From Clostridium hydrogeniformans DSM 21757 (GTDB taxonomy: Bacteria > Bacillota > Clostridia > Clostridiales > Clostridiaceae): a stretch of DNA of 57,693 nt. Shown in pieces: positions 50,846-57,693 of this stretch. Below the pieces are notes generated by a model. The model ran no database searches and had not been told where the DNA came from. It saw only the letters and a list, made by a program, of their open reading frames with translations. The translations under genes were made by a program, and so were the position numbers. Location: the NCBI RefSeq assembly GCF_000686705.1, contig NZ_JMLJ01000019.1:1-57693 (forward strand). The letters run 5' to 3'. Positions within the stretch are counted from its first letter, which is position 1; every line of letters starts with the position of its first letter.

Positions 50846-52423
50846 ATGATACATAGCATAGAAATAAAAGATTTTAGAGCACTTAAAAATGTGAATATAA
50901 ATTTAGGAAAATATATAACAGCTATTTCTGGAAGAAATGGATTGGGAAAGTCTACAATTTTAGCTTTATTGGGAAATACATGTGAGTTAAAGGTAAAAGA
51001 AGGAAAAACACTGTTTGATACGCAGTTTAGAACAGAGTTTAGTGAAATATTTAAAGCTTCTAAGGAATTTGATAAGAGTGGTTCCGATAAATTTAAGGTT
51101 AATTTTAATGATATAAGTAATCCTGATAAGATAAGTGACTGTAAAATAAGCAGAGTAACATGGCAAAAAGGTAAAAGATTTAGAGTTATACCAGAAACAA
51201 AAAATGAAAAGGAGAAAAATAGCAGAAAAAAAGAATTACCCTCTATATATCTTGGTTTATCAAGATTATATCCTATAGGCGAAGTCAGTGACGAGGAAAT
51301 AAATATTAAAAATATTAAATTAGAAGAAGAAGAAGAAATTTATTTTGTAGATAACTATATTGATATTTTAAATTTAAAAATGGATGAAGGAGAAAATCTT
51401 TCTTTTGAAATGATAGATATAGGACGAACTAGAAGAAAAAAGGGAATAGGAGTTTGTACATCAACATATAGTTCTATTACTAATTCAGCTGGACAAGATA
51501 ATATAGGCCAAATAATAATGTCTATATTATCATTTCGTAAATTATCAAAAAATAATAAAAATTATAATGGAGGATTGCTATTAATTGATGAAATAGATGC
51601 TGCTTTACATCCTATTGCTCAAATAAAATTAGTTAGATTTTTGTATAAGGCATGTAAAGAATTAAAATTACAAGTTGTATTTACTACACATAGCGTCTCC
51701 TTATTAAAATATTTATGTTCTAAGGTTTTACATAATAAAAATACTAATGTAAATAATTATGAAATACATTACTTAACTACAAATAATGGGCCTTTAAAAG
51801 TTTTGAGAAATACAGAATTTCCAATTATAGAAAATGACTTAATGCTTTCTCAACCAGGAAGCAATATAAAGAAAATAACCGTTTATTCCGAAGACTCTGA
51901 AGGAAGATGGTTTTTTCAAAAACTTACAGAAAAATATTCTTTATATTTAGATGTTATTAAAGTAAAATTATCATATGAATCATTACTTCAACTTAATAAA
52001 AATGATCCACTTTACTTTTCAAATGTACTTTTTGTGTTAGATGGAGATGTAAAATCAATTGAGGAATCAGGAAACTCTAAAGGAAATATAATTAAGTTAC
52101 CAGGTGAAGTTAGACCAGAGCAAGTCATATACGAGTTTCTATTAAATTTAAGTTCAGATTCTCAGCTTTGGGAAAATGGACTTAACATAGGTTTTTCAAA
52201 AGAGAGTATTGAAGAAAATGGACCATTATCACAAAAGTTTGATGGAAAAGATAGAGAAAGATACAAAAAATGGTTTAATGAAAATTTAGGAATAATAGAA
52301 TCATTAGATGTCTTTGGTTATTGGATTAAAGAAAATGAGGAAATGTATAATAATTTTATAGAGAGATTTAAAAGTTCTTATAATACAATAGCCAAAAGAA
52401 AATTATCTCCTATTATAAAGTAA
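50846..52423 (+). CDS. OLD-like ATPase with TOPRIM nuclease domain
   Basis: 525 residues. Walker A is SGRNGLGKST (residues 28-37), Walker B GGLLLIDEIDAALHP (about 243-257) and an H-loop VVFTTHSVSLLKY (about 275-287), as in the ABC/SMC-type ATPases of OLD proteins. The C-terminal part has TOPRIM-like acidic sites: TVYSEDSEGRWFFQKL (about 349-364) and LFVLDGDVKS (about 390-399). OLD-family proteins are phage exclusion nucleases. It has an ATGTAAAAT promoter-like motif at 50775 and is followed by a methylase and an XRE regulator. Confidence 0.85.
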   Translation: MIHSIEIKDFRALKNVNINLGKYITAISGRNGLGKSTILALLGNTCELKVKEGKTLFDTQFRTEFSEIFKASKEFDKSGSDKFKVNFNDISNPDKISDCKISRVTWQKGKRFRVIPETKNEKEKNSRKKELPSIYLGLSRLYPIGEVSDEEINIKNIKLEEEEEIYFVDNYIDILNLKMDEGENLSFEMIDIGRTRRKKGIGVCTSTYSSITNSAGQDNIGQIIMSILSFRKLSKNNKNYNGGLLLIDEIDAALHPIAQIKLVRFLYKACKELKLQVVFTTHSVSLLKYLCSKVLHNKNTNVNNYEIHYLTTNNGPLKVLRNTEFPIIENDLMLSQPGSNIKKITVYSEDSEGRWFFQKLTEKYSLYLDVIKVKLSYESLLQLNKNDPLYFSNVLFVLDGDVKSIEESGNSKGNIIKLPGEVRPEQVIYEFLLNLSSDSQLWENGLNIGFSKESIEENGPLSQKFDGKDRERYKKWFNENLGIIESLDVFGYWIKENEEMYNNFIERFKSSYNTIAKRKLSPIIK

Positions 52424-52469
52424 ATCTGTTATAGGATATAATTTAATTATATTATTTAGGAGGTGAAGT

Positions 52470-53351
52470 ATGGCTAAAGAAACATATTCACCGTTAAGAT
52501 ATCCAGGAAGTAAAAATAAATTAGCCGAATATATAAAAGAATTGATTTATTTAAAGAAACTGAATAATTCAACATATGTTGAGCCATTCTGTGGAGGAGC
52601 TTCAGTGGCTTTGTCACTATTAATAAATGGGCATGTATCTAATATAATAATCAATGACTATGATAAATCAATATATGCCTTTTGGTATTCTGTGATATAT
52701 CATAATAATGAGCTATGTGAACTGATTAAAAATACTAATATTACAATGGAAGAATGGCAAAAACAAAAAAAGATTCAATTTAATAAAGAAAAGGAAGATT
52801 TATTAAGCTTAGGATTCTCAACGTTATTTTTAAATAGAACTAATAGATCTGGAATATTAAAAGCAGGGGTAATTGGTGGAATAAATCAATTAGGAACATA
52901 TAAGCTTGATTGTAGGTTTAATAAAGATAAACTAATACAAAAGATAAAGCTAATTGGAACATATAGAGATAGGATTAAAGTTTACAATTTAGATACAGAA
53001 GAACTTATAAAGCAAGTAATTTCAAATTTAAATAAGAAATCATTTATTTTTTTTGATCCACCTTATTATAAAAAAGGCTCATGTTTATATACTAATTTTT
53101 ATAAACATGATAATCATATTTCCTTATCTAATAAAATTAAAAATATAAAATATCATTCCTGGATTGTTACATATGATAATATAGATAATATAAAAAGAAT
53201 GTATAAAGGATACTTTAAGGAATTATATAAATTAAATTATTCTGTAAAAGTTAAATATAAAGGAGAAGAAGTAATTATGTATAGTAATACTTTGAGTAAA
53301 GATTTAAAAAATAAAAATTTAACTATACATAAATATTGTGATAAAGTTTAA
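52470..53351 (+). CDS. D12-class DNA adenine methylase next to OLD-like ATPase
   Basis: 293 residues. LRYPGSKNKLAEYIKELI and YVEPFCGGASVALSLLIN (SAM-binding FCGGAS) and the catalytic IFFDPPYYKKGS are present, so it is an active-looking Dam-type N6-adenine methyltransferase. It differs clearly from the 47587 methylase. RBS TTAGGAGGTG. Beside an OLD-like nuclease it may give self-protection to an accessory restriction-like unit; this is inference from position. Confidence 0.93.
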   Translation: MAKETYSPLRYPGSKNKLAEYIKELIYLKKLNNSTYVEPFCGGASVALSLLINGHVSNIIINDYDKSIYAFWYSVIYHNNELCELIKNTNITMEEWQKQKKIQFNKEKEDLLSLGFSTLFLNRTNRSGILKAGVIGGINQLGTYKLDCRFNKDKLIQKIKLIGTYRDRIKVYNLDTEELIKQVISNLNKKSFIFFDPPYYKKGSCLYTNFYKHDNHISLSNKIKNIKYHSWIVTYDNIDNIKRMYKGYFKELYKLNYSVKVKYKGEEVIMYSNTLSKDLKNKNLTIHKYCDKV

Positions 53352-53378
53352 ATTATATAAATTAGATAGGGTGAGTTT

Positions 53379-53579
53379 ATGGGAGTGACGAATAGACTAA
53401 AAGAAATTAGAATGAAAGAATATATGATGGATCAAAATGAATTTGCAAAGTTTATTGGAGTTACAAATAAAGTTTATTGGAGTTGGGAGAATGATAAAAG
53501 TAGACCAACTTTAGAAAAAGCTTTAGAGATATCCAAAAAATTAAATATAAATGTTAATGAAATATGGCATCTAGAATAG
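53379..53579 (+). CDS. XRE-family regulator of the ATPase/methylase module
   Basis: 66 residues: TNRLKEIRMKEYMMDQNEFA, KFIGVTNKVYWSWENDKSRP, ALEISKKLNINVNEIWHLE. A compact XRE HTH, like controller proteins of restriction-modification systems. RBS AGGGTGAG. Likely controls the upstream genes or itself. Confidence 0.8.
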   Translation: MGVTNRLKEIRMKEYMMDQNEFAKFIGVTNKVYWSWENDKSRPTLEKALEISKKLNINVNEIWHLE

Positions 53580-53607
53580 ATGTCTATTTTTTTATTCTTT
53601 ATATTAA

Positions 53608-53634
53608 AAAATATTAGACTTAATCTAATATTTT
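53608..53634. terminator. Palindromic hairpin downstream of the XRE gene
   Basis: A perfect 11-bp inverted repeat (AAAATATTAGA and complement) with a CTTAA loop. The 3' arm ends in TTTT, so it can act as a weak terminator; it could also be an operator. A weaker AATAGA/TCTATT repeat with a T7 tail lies at 53575-53592. Confidence 0.5.
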
Positions 53635-53718
53635 AGGAAACTTTTCAGAGTTTACTACATATGATATACCAAGAGAGTTAAAAAAATATAAAACAAGTAT
53701 GAAGGAAGGTGTGAAGAT

Positions 53719-53865
53719 GTGGCTAAAAAGGTGCCTATTAGTTTCAAAGAGACAACCAAAGATATAAAGCTATATACATTTATTATGTCTATAGAGGAAA
53801 GAGAAAGAAGTGCTTGGATTAAAGAACAGTTAAGAAAAGTTTTAGAGAAAGAAAATAATAATTAG
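53719..53865 (+). CDS. Small ribbon-helix-helix-like protein (48 aa)
   Basis: GTG start after AAGGTGTGAAGAT; 48 residues (KKVPISFKETTKDIKLYTFI, then SIEERERSAWIKEQLRKVLE). A beta strand, then two helices with a plasmid-type spacing, resembles the ribbon-helix-helix proteins of plasmid and conjugative elements. It may control the following genes. The rest of 53580-53877 has no gene. Confidence 0.55.
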   Translation: MAKKVPISFKETTKDIKLYTFIMSIEERERSAWIKEQLRKVLEKENNN

Positions 53866-53877
53866 GAGGTATATATA

Positions 53878-54120
53878 ATGTTAGGTTTATTAAAAGTTTT
53901 AGATTTAGGAAGAGAAGATCTGTATGTAGAGAAAGGGATATTAAAAAGAGAAGGTAATTGTAATTGGGAAGAGTGCTTTATTGTGGACAGTGGGGAAGGG
54001 GGATTCTTAGATTTAGAAGGAAATTGGATTGAGGACTACTTAGAAGATTGGAAGCCTAAAGGCATCTTAATAGATGCAGAAATGGGTATTAACAATATAA
54101 AAAATAGCCTAACCGATTAA
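53878..54120 (+). CDS. Small acidic unknown protein (80 aa)
   Basis: 80 residues with strongly acidic, beta-like composition (GKGILKREGNCNWEECFIVD-like segment KGILKREGNCNWEECFIVDS; GGFLDLEGNWIEDYLEDWKP). RBS TAGGAGGTATATATA. No family. It lies at the head of the plasmid-like block. Confidence 0.7.
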   Translation: MLGLLKVLDLGREDLYVEKGILKREGNCNWEECFIVDSGEGGFLDLEGNWIEDYLEDWKPKGILIDAEMGINNIKNSLTD

Positions 54121-54140
54121 AGGCTAGACTATCCCTAAGT

Positions 54141-54179
54141 TACTGCTGCGTTCACTACTGCGTACGCTTACTAGCAGTA
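54141..54179. other. GC-rich structured element
   Basis: TACTGCT (54141-54147) and AGCAGTA (54173-54179) flank a segment with GCGTACGC (palindrome). The segment is unusually GC-rich for this genome and follows an AGCCT/AGGCT inverted repeat at the end of the preceding gene. It lies just upstream of the promoter and the VirB4-like operon. An operator, a recombination site or a transfer origin are possible; none is shown by the sequence itself. Confidence 0.35.
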
Positions 54180-54200
54180 TATGCATATGCTATATAAAAG

Positions 54201-54228
54201 TTGACAGTATTTATATACATTTTACTAT
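54201..54228 (+). promoter_or_regulatory. Promoter-like element for the VirB4-like operon
   Basis: TTGACA at 54201-54206 and TACTAT at 54223-54228, 16-bp spacer. The -35 is perfect and the -10 only partly so (4/6). It lies about 170 bp upstream of the first membrane protein gene and would transcribe through the antisense 26-residue ORF. Confidence 0.45.
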
Positions 54229-54245
54229 TATTAATGAAAATTTTA

Positions 54246-54326
54246 CTATCTTAATAAAGTTTCTGCGATTCTAACTCCAGTAGAAAAAGCCATTGTTATT
54301 AATGCTATAGCAAAAGTTATAGTCAT
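54246..54326 (-). CDS. Antisense 26-residue membrane peptide
   Basis: ATG after a good GGAGGTG on the minus strand gives MTITFAIALITMAFSTGVRI and six more residues (AETLLR). One hydrophobic helix of about 18 residues ends in an Arg/Glu tail. It is transcribed against the leader of the VirB4-like operon. Short hydrophobic peptides overlapped by RNA on the other strand are the form of type I toxins, but this is only a resemblance. Confidence 0.45.
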   Translation of the reverse strand: MTITFAIALITMAFSTGVRIAETLLR

Positions 54327-54396
54327 ATAAAACACCTCCAGATGATAAAGTAGGTTTTCTTAATTCTATTATTAACTATTAGGGAGGGGATTATAC

Positions 54397-54807
54397 ATGG
54401 AAATAACGTTCTTTTATTATAATGAAAACTCTTTTAAAAACAGACTAATGAGAGAGAAGTATAAATGGGGAGAAGAGTTTGCTAAAGTAGTTATGGCAGA
54501 TAAGAAGCTTAAAGCTCTTACTACATTTGTTATGGCCAATACATTAATGTTAAAAAAGGCTTGTGCATCATCAGCAGAAATAGCAGCTGACTTAGGAAAA
54601 GTAGACTTAGCAGGAGGAACTTTACTGACAATATGTAGAAGGTTTGGTTATTGGGTTTGCCTAATAATGTGTATTGCAGAAATAATTAAAAGCTTATCTC
54701 AAGGGGATACAAAGGGTATAGGGAAAATTGTGGCCAAGTATACTATAGGTTTTGCTACCTTTTATTTCTTGCCATGGATATTTGATTTAATAAAGGCTAT
54801 GTTTTAA
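54397..54807 (+). CDS. Small two-TM protein, VirB2/pilin-like
   Basis: 136 residues, RBS AGGGAGGGG. A charged N-terminus (RLMREKYKWGEEFAKVVMAD) is followed by a weakly hydrophobic stretch (about 40-60) and two membrane helices (about 73-95, GGTLLTICRRFGYWVCLIMC; about 112-134, IGFATFYFLPWIFDLIKA). A G-G at the start of the first helix resembles pilin-like VirB2 proteins, but no signal peptide is seen. Directly followed by a second small membrane protein and the VirB4-like ATPase. Assignment is from context. Confidence 0.6.
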   Translation: MEITFFYYNENSFKNRLMREKYKWGEEFAKVVMADKKLKALTTFVMANTLMLKKACASSAEIAADLGKVDLAGGTLLTICRRFGYWVCLIMCIAEIIKSLSQGDTKGIGKIVAKYTIGFATFYFLPWIFDLIKAMF

Positions 54808-54822
54808 GGGGGAGGGGAGAAT

Positions 54823-55041
54823 ATGTCAGAGTATGTTTTAGGAATAATTAAGGATGTAGTTCTAGGGATTATAAAATGGATAGTGATAGGAGTAGTTAAC
54901 TGTAGCTACTGGATATTTCTACTCTGTGCTTTAGTATGCCTAATACTTTATATAGCAGGTCTTAAGAAAGCTGGTAAATATGTACCTATAAGTTTTATCG
55001 CCTATCTTTTCTTACAAGCAATCAAAGGAGCTATTATGTAA
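54823..55041 (+). CDS. Small two-TM protein, VirB3-like
   Basis: 72 residues, RBS GGGGGAGGGGAG. Two membrane segments: about 5-34 (GIIKDVVLGIIKWIVIGVVN) and about 36-48 (IFLLCALVCLILYIA), ending KKAGKYVPISFIAYLFLQAI. Size and place between a pilin-like gene and a VirB4-like gene fit VirB3. The stop overlaps the ATPase start (TAATG). Confidence 0.58.
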   Translation: MSEYVLGIIKDVVLGIIKWIVIGVVNCSYWIFLLCALVCLILYIAGLKKAGKYVPISFIAYLFLQAIKGAIM

Positions 55042-57377
55042 TGTTAGAGAAATTTAAAAAGAAAGAATTTATACCATGGGATAAGTACTTTAAACTTATT
55101 AAACCTAATTATATTTATCTTAAAATAATACCTCATAAATCTATAAGAAATTACAATTCTAGTAATATAGCAAAGGCTATTACACATACCTTTAGATCCA
55201 TAAACAAGAGAATAAAAATTGAGCAAAAAAAGTTGTGGTTTGAGTTAAACTTTAAAATTAGCTATGTAATAGATATAGAGAGTGATAATGCTAGTTTCTA
55301 TTTTATAGTTCCTGAAGTATTTCAAAATATTTTACTAGAGAAAATAAGTGAGATATGGACCAAAGCTACAATAGAAAGGGTGGAATGTATCAATCCTTTT
55401 GCTTTTGACTCTACTAAGTATCAACTAGGATATAAGAAAGAAGATGCTTTAAGCTTACAAGTGGATAAAAAGAGCAATGAACCTTTAAATTCTATCCTAA
55501 ATGTAATAGAGATAATGAAGGATGAAGATAGGGTCACTATAATATATAACTTTCTTCCAAGAACACAATTTGGATGGCTTAAGCAGTACCAGGATACAAT
55601 GCAGAAACTAAAGGAGCATAAACCTATAGAAAAAGAAAAAATGAGCTTCTCTTATATAAGTAAGGGTTTATTGTCCTATGTAGTGGATTTGCTTGATACA
55701 GTTATGGAAGTCTTTAATGATTTTACAGGAGGTACTAAGCAGAAAGAGAACCAACAGAGCTTTGCAGAAGCTTTAGCAACTGCATTGGAACAGGAGAAGG
55801 AATTAAGTAATGATACTAAGAAGAAAAAGGACATTAGGGTATTAGACACTCAAATAGTAGTGGTTAGCAGCAGTAAGGATAAAACTAGAGAGGATAATAA
55901 TGCTCTATCGGTTTGCCAAAGTTATAGAGTTTTAGACGAGGACAATGAACTAAACTATAAAAAAATTACTTCTAATATAAGTACTAAAGAATATAAGTTT
56001 AAAAATGTAGATGTTAATACAATTTCTACAGATGAAGCACAGAACTTTATACAGATACCAGGGAGACAGCTTTTAAGAGATCATAGGATAAAACATATCA
56101 ATATAGAAGAAACTCAAGTTCCAGATAAATTACAGGAAGGTTATTTTTCTTTAGGAGAAGTTAAATATAAAGGAAGTGTTTCTAACTCTTATCTAGAAAA
56201 TGAATATAATATAGGTAATTTACCCTTAGTCCTTATAGGGAGCCAAGGAAGTGGTAAAACAACCTATATGAAGAATATAGCTAGGTATTGCAGCAACAAC
56301 GGGGAAGGTGTATTCCTAATAGACTTCATTAAAAATTGTGAGTTAAGTAATGATATAGCTAAAGTTATACCTAAGGATAAACTAATAGTCTTAAACCTAG
56401 CAGAGGAGAAAGACATTCAAGGATTAGGATTTAATGAGATAAAAATCACAGATGACATGACTTCCTATAAAAAGATGATGTTAGCCAACTTGCAGAGCCA
56501 ACAAGTTATGGCTCTAGTAGATAGTATAAGTGTAGGAGATCCTTTGTCCAGCAGAATGAGAAGATTCTTAAGTGCTGCTTGTAATGTAGTTTTTGTACAA
56601 GGTCACAGCAGTATAAGAAATGTTATAGAGTGCTTAGAAAATCATAATAAGAGAAAGAAATATATAGAATCCCTACCTAAATTACTGACCAATTTATTAG
56701 AGGATGATATAGATACTTTAAGCGAATTAAATGAATGGTCCAAAGCAACTAAAAATAATCCACCTGAAATTATAGGGACTAAAGAATCCAAAATAGAGCA
56801 CATACTAGATAGAATTTCATTACTAAGAGAGGACTTTAAACTTAAGTATATGTATAATAAAAACTGTAGTAATAATATAGATTTAGTTGAATGCATGGAG
56901 CAGGGAAAAGTAGTCCTAATCCAGATGAAAGAATCTGATTTTCCAACTAAAATGATTAAGAATATCCTGGTTACTTATTGGATAAGTAAGATATGGTTAA
57001 CTAGTCAATTAAGGGGTAGTTTAAAAGACAGGCCTTTAAGATGCAATGTAATTGCAGATGAAATATTCCAAGCCCCCACATGCATGAAAACATTAGAATA
57101 TATACTTCCACAGAGTAGAAAGTTTGGTTGTAAATTTATTTTCAGCACTCAATACATTAAACAATTAGAAAGTATATTTAATACATTAGAAGCTAGTGGA
57201 TCTAGTTATATGCTGTTAAAAGGTTCTATGGAAGATGACTTTAATCACTTCAAATCTAAGTTGGAGAACTTTGAATTTGAGGACCTTAGGGACATGCAAC
57301 AATTTAGCAGTCTAAATCTTATATACTATTCTAGCGGATATGCCAGTTTTATAAGTAAGCTTCCTAGGCCTGTTTAA
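55041..57377 (+). CDS. VirB4/HerA/TraG-like ATPase (type IV secretion-like)
   Basis: 778 residues. N-terminal about 1-380: IKPNYIYLKIIPHKSIRNYN and other beta/alpha parts, with a coiled linker (about 225-275). Walker A is IGSQGSGKTT (about 398-408); Walker B is CNVIADEIFQAP (about 667-678), with ILPQSRKFGCKFIFSTQYIK following, as in HerA/FtsK/VirB4 P-loop motors. Its length and domain plan resemble VirB4 or TraG-type DNA-transfer ATPases more than phage packaging motors. It ends the genome before the att region. The substrate (DNA or protein) cannot be read from the sequence. Confidence 0.78.
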   Translation: MLEKFKKKEFIPWDKYFKLIKPNYIYLKIIPHKSIRNYNSSNIAKAITHTFRSINKRIKIEQKKLWFELNFKISYVIDIESDNASFYFIVPEVFQNILLEKISEIWTKATIERVECINPFAFDSTKYQLGYKKEDALSLQVDKKSNEPLNSILNVIEIMKDEDRVTIIYNFLPRTQFGWLKQYQDTMQKLKEHKPIEKEKMSFSYISKGLLSYVVDLLDTVMEVFNDFTGGTKQKENQQSFAEALATALEQEKELSNDTKKKKDIRVLDTQIVVVSSSKDKTREDNNALSVCQSYRVLDEDNELNYKKITSNISTKEYKFKNVDVNTISTDEAQNFIQIPGRQLLRDHRIKHINIEETQVPDKLQEGYFSLGEVKYKGSVSNSYLENEYNIGNLPLVLIGSQGSGKTTYMKNIARYCSNNGEGVFLIDFIKNCELSNDIAKVIPKDKLIVLNLAEEKDIQGLGFNEIKITDDMTSYKKMMLANLQSQQVMALVDSISVGDPLSSRMRRFLSAACNVVFVQGHSSIRNVIECLENHNKRKKYIESLPKLLTNLLEDDIDTLSELNEWSKATKNNPPEIIGTKESKIEHILDRISLLREDFKLKYMYNKNCSNNIDLVECMEQGKVVLIQMKESDFPTKMIKNILVTYWISKIWLTSQLRGSLKDRPLRCNVIADEIFQAPTCMKTLEYILPQSRKFGCKFIFSTQYIKQLESIFNTLEASGSSYMLLKGSMEDDFNHFKSKLENFEFEDLRDMQQFSSLNLIYYSSGYASFISKLPRPV

Positions 57378-57402
57378 TATAAAATATATGAGGAATAATA
57401 TA

Positions 57403-57492
57403 ATGGGAAGCATTGATAATAGTAAGCTTATGAATATAATGTTGGAAACAATAAAAATTCCGACATTCTTCCGACCATATATAAGTTATTAG
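57403..57492 (+). CDS. Very short ORF (29 aa) over att-like repeats
   Basis: ATG after TGAGGAATAATATA; MGSIDNSKLMNIMLETIKIP and nine more residues (TFFRPYISY). Its 3' part is encoded by two tandem copies of the TTCCGAC half-site. A matching P-T-F-F-R segment is readable at 170-190. It may be just open sequence over a recombination or regulatory site. Confidence 0.3.
   Translation: MGSIDNSKLMNIMLETIKIPTFFRPYISY
57458..57478. repeat. Tandem half-sites related to the att-like palindrome
   Basis: TTCCGACAT (57458-57466) and TTCCGACCAT (57469-57478) are direct repeats with 11-bp spacing, equal to the arm of the 27-bp palindromes. A similar pair with the same 11-bp step lies at 170-189. Through the circular join they are about 320 bp apart. 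They may be integrase arm sites or excisionase-type sites. Confidence 0.5.
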
Positions 57493-57598
57493 AAAATATA
57501 TTAAAATATATAGAAGTATGATTTAATAATTTGAATCAAAGTTTTTTACCTATTAAGGTGACATAGAGATAAACATAGTTATGATAAGATATAGAATA

Positions 57599-57693
57599 AT
57601 GTAATTATTTCATAAAAACCAAAATATGCTAAGGAATAATTAATCAAAATATAACAAATTATTCTAAAACTTAATAATTCAAGACACACCTCA
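57599..57693. repeat. Right copy of 95-bp terminal direct repeat
   Basis: Identical to 1-95 and ending at the last base. The interval 57493-57598 before it shows no gene. If the molecule is circular, one copy is an artefact and the true length is 57,598 bp. Confidence 0.9.

Noticed and set aside
1-57693. tRNA genes, rRNA or CRISPR arrays
   Set aside because: None could be recognised on either strand by eye; a dedicated search would be needed to exclude a degenerate tRNA.

Overview
The window is one complete temperate phage (prophage-type) genome. A 95-bp direct repeat joins its two ends (1-95 equals 57599-57693), so the molecule is probably a circle of about 57.6 kb with a duplicated join. 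Very AT-rich DNA, strong GGAGG ribosome binding sites, frequent AGA/ATA/TTA codons and several TTG/GTG starts point to a low-GC Firmicute host, most likely Clostridium. The contractile-tail gene set (DUF3383-type sheath, DUF3277-type tube, gp25-like, baseplate J, DUF2612, tail-collar fibre) makes it a myovirus.

Layout. 1-2.8 kb: a cargo gene (300-1298) lies between two copies of a 27-bp palindrome; the second copy overlaps the 3' end of a minus-strand tyrosine integrase. 2.8-5.3 kb: lysogeny switch with a CI-like repressor (minus), a consensus promoter, a Cro-like protein, a further XRE regulator and an excisionase-like protein. 5.4-10.3 kb: recombination and replication (SMC-like ATPase, YqaJ-type exonuclease, RecT, DnaD-type replisome organizer with a possible internal origin). 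10.3-16.0 kb: small early genes (AbrB-like, HNH-like, RusA resolvase and others). 16.1-23.3 kb: accessory region with an opposite-strand Gly-rich protein, a decayed DUF7448-like gene, the late-gene activator (ArpU/Xpf-like), a membrane protein next to a RelA/SpoT-domain protein, and a second copy of a convergent BC1881/KTSC gene pair.

23.4-47.5 kb is the packaging, head and tail operon in standard order: TerS, TerL, portal, head morphogenesis protein, protease/scaffold, cement, major capsid, connectors, sheath, tube, tail assembly chaperone with a -1 frameshift site, tape measure, baseplate hub with two peptidoglycan hydrolase domains, spike, gp25, gpJ, DUF2612 and tail fibre. It is interrupted by a GNAT acetyltransferase moron with its own promoter and terminator, and by a small minus-strand gene broken by one UGA. 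47.6-49.8 kb holds a D12-class DNA adenine methylase and the lysis genes (XhlA-like, holin, amidase).

49.9-57.5 kb is a second accessory region: a small exported Cys-containing protein, an OLD-like ATPase/TOPRIM protein followed by a second DNA adenine methylase and an XRE regulator, then a plasmid-like block (ribbon-helix-helix-like protein, two small membrane proteins and a 778-residue VirB4/HerA/TraG-like ATPase) in an order resembling virB2-virB3-virB4 of type IV secretion systems. This block, the att-flanked cargo gene, the opposite-strand 493-residue protein and the two possible defence modules are the least ordinary parts of the window.

All family names come from reading the translated sequence; no database search was run. 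Starts were chosen from ribosome-binding-site spacing, so some coordinates are shorter than the longest open frame.
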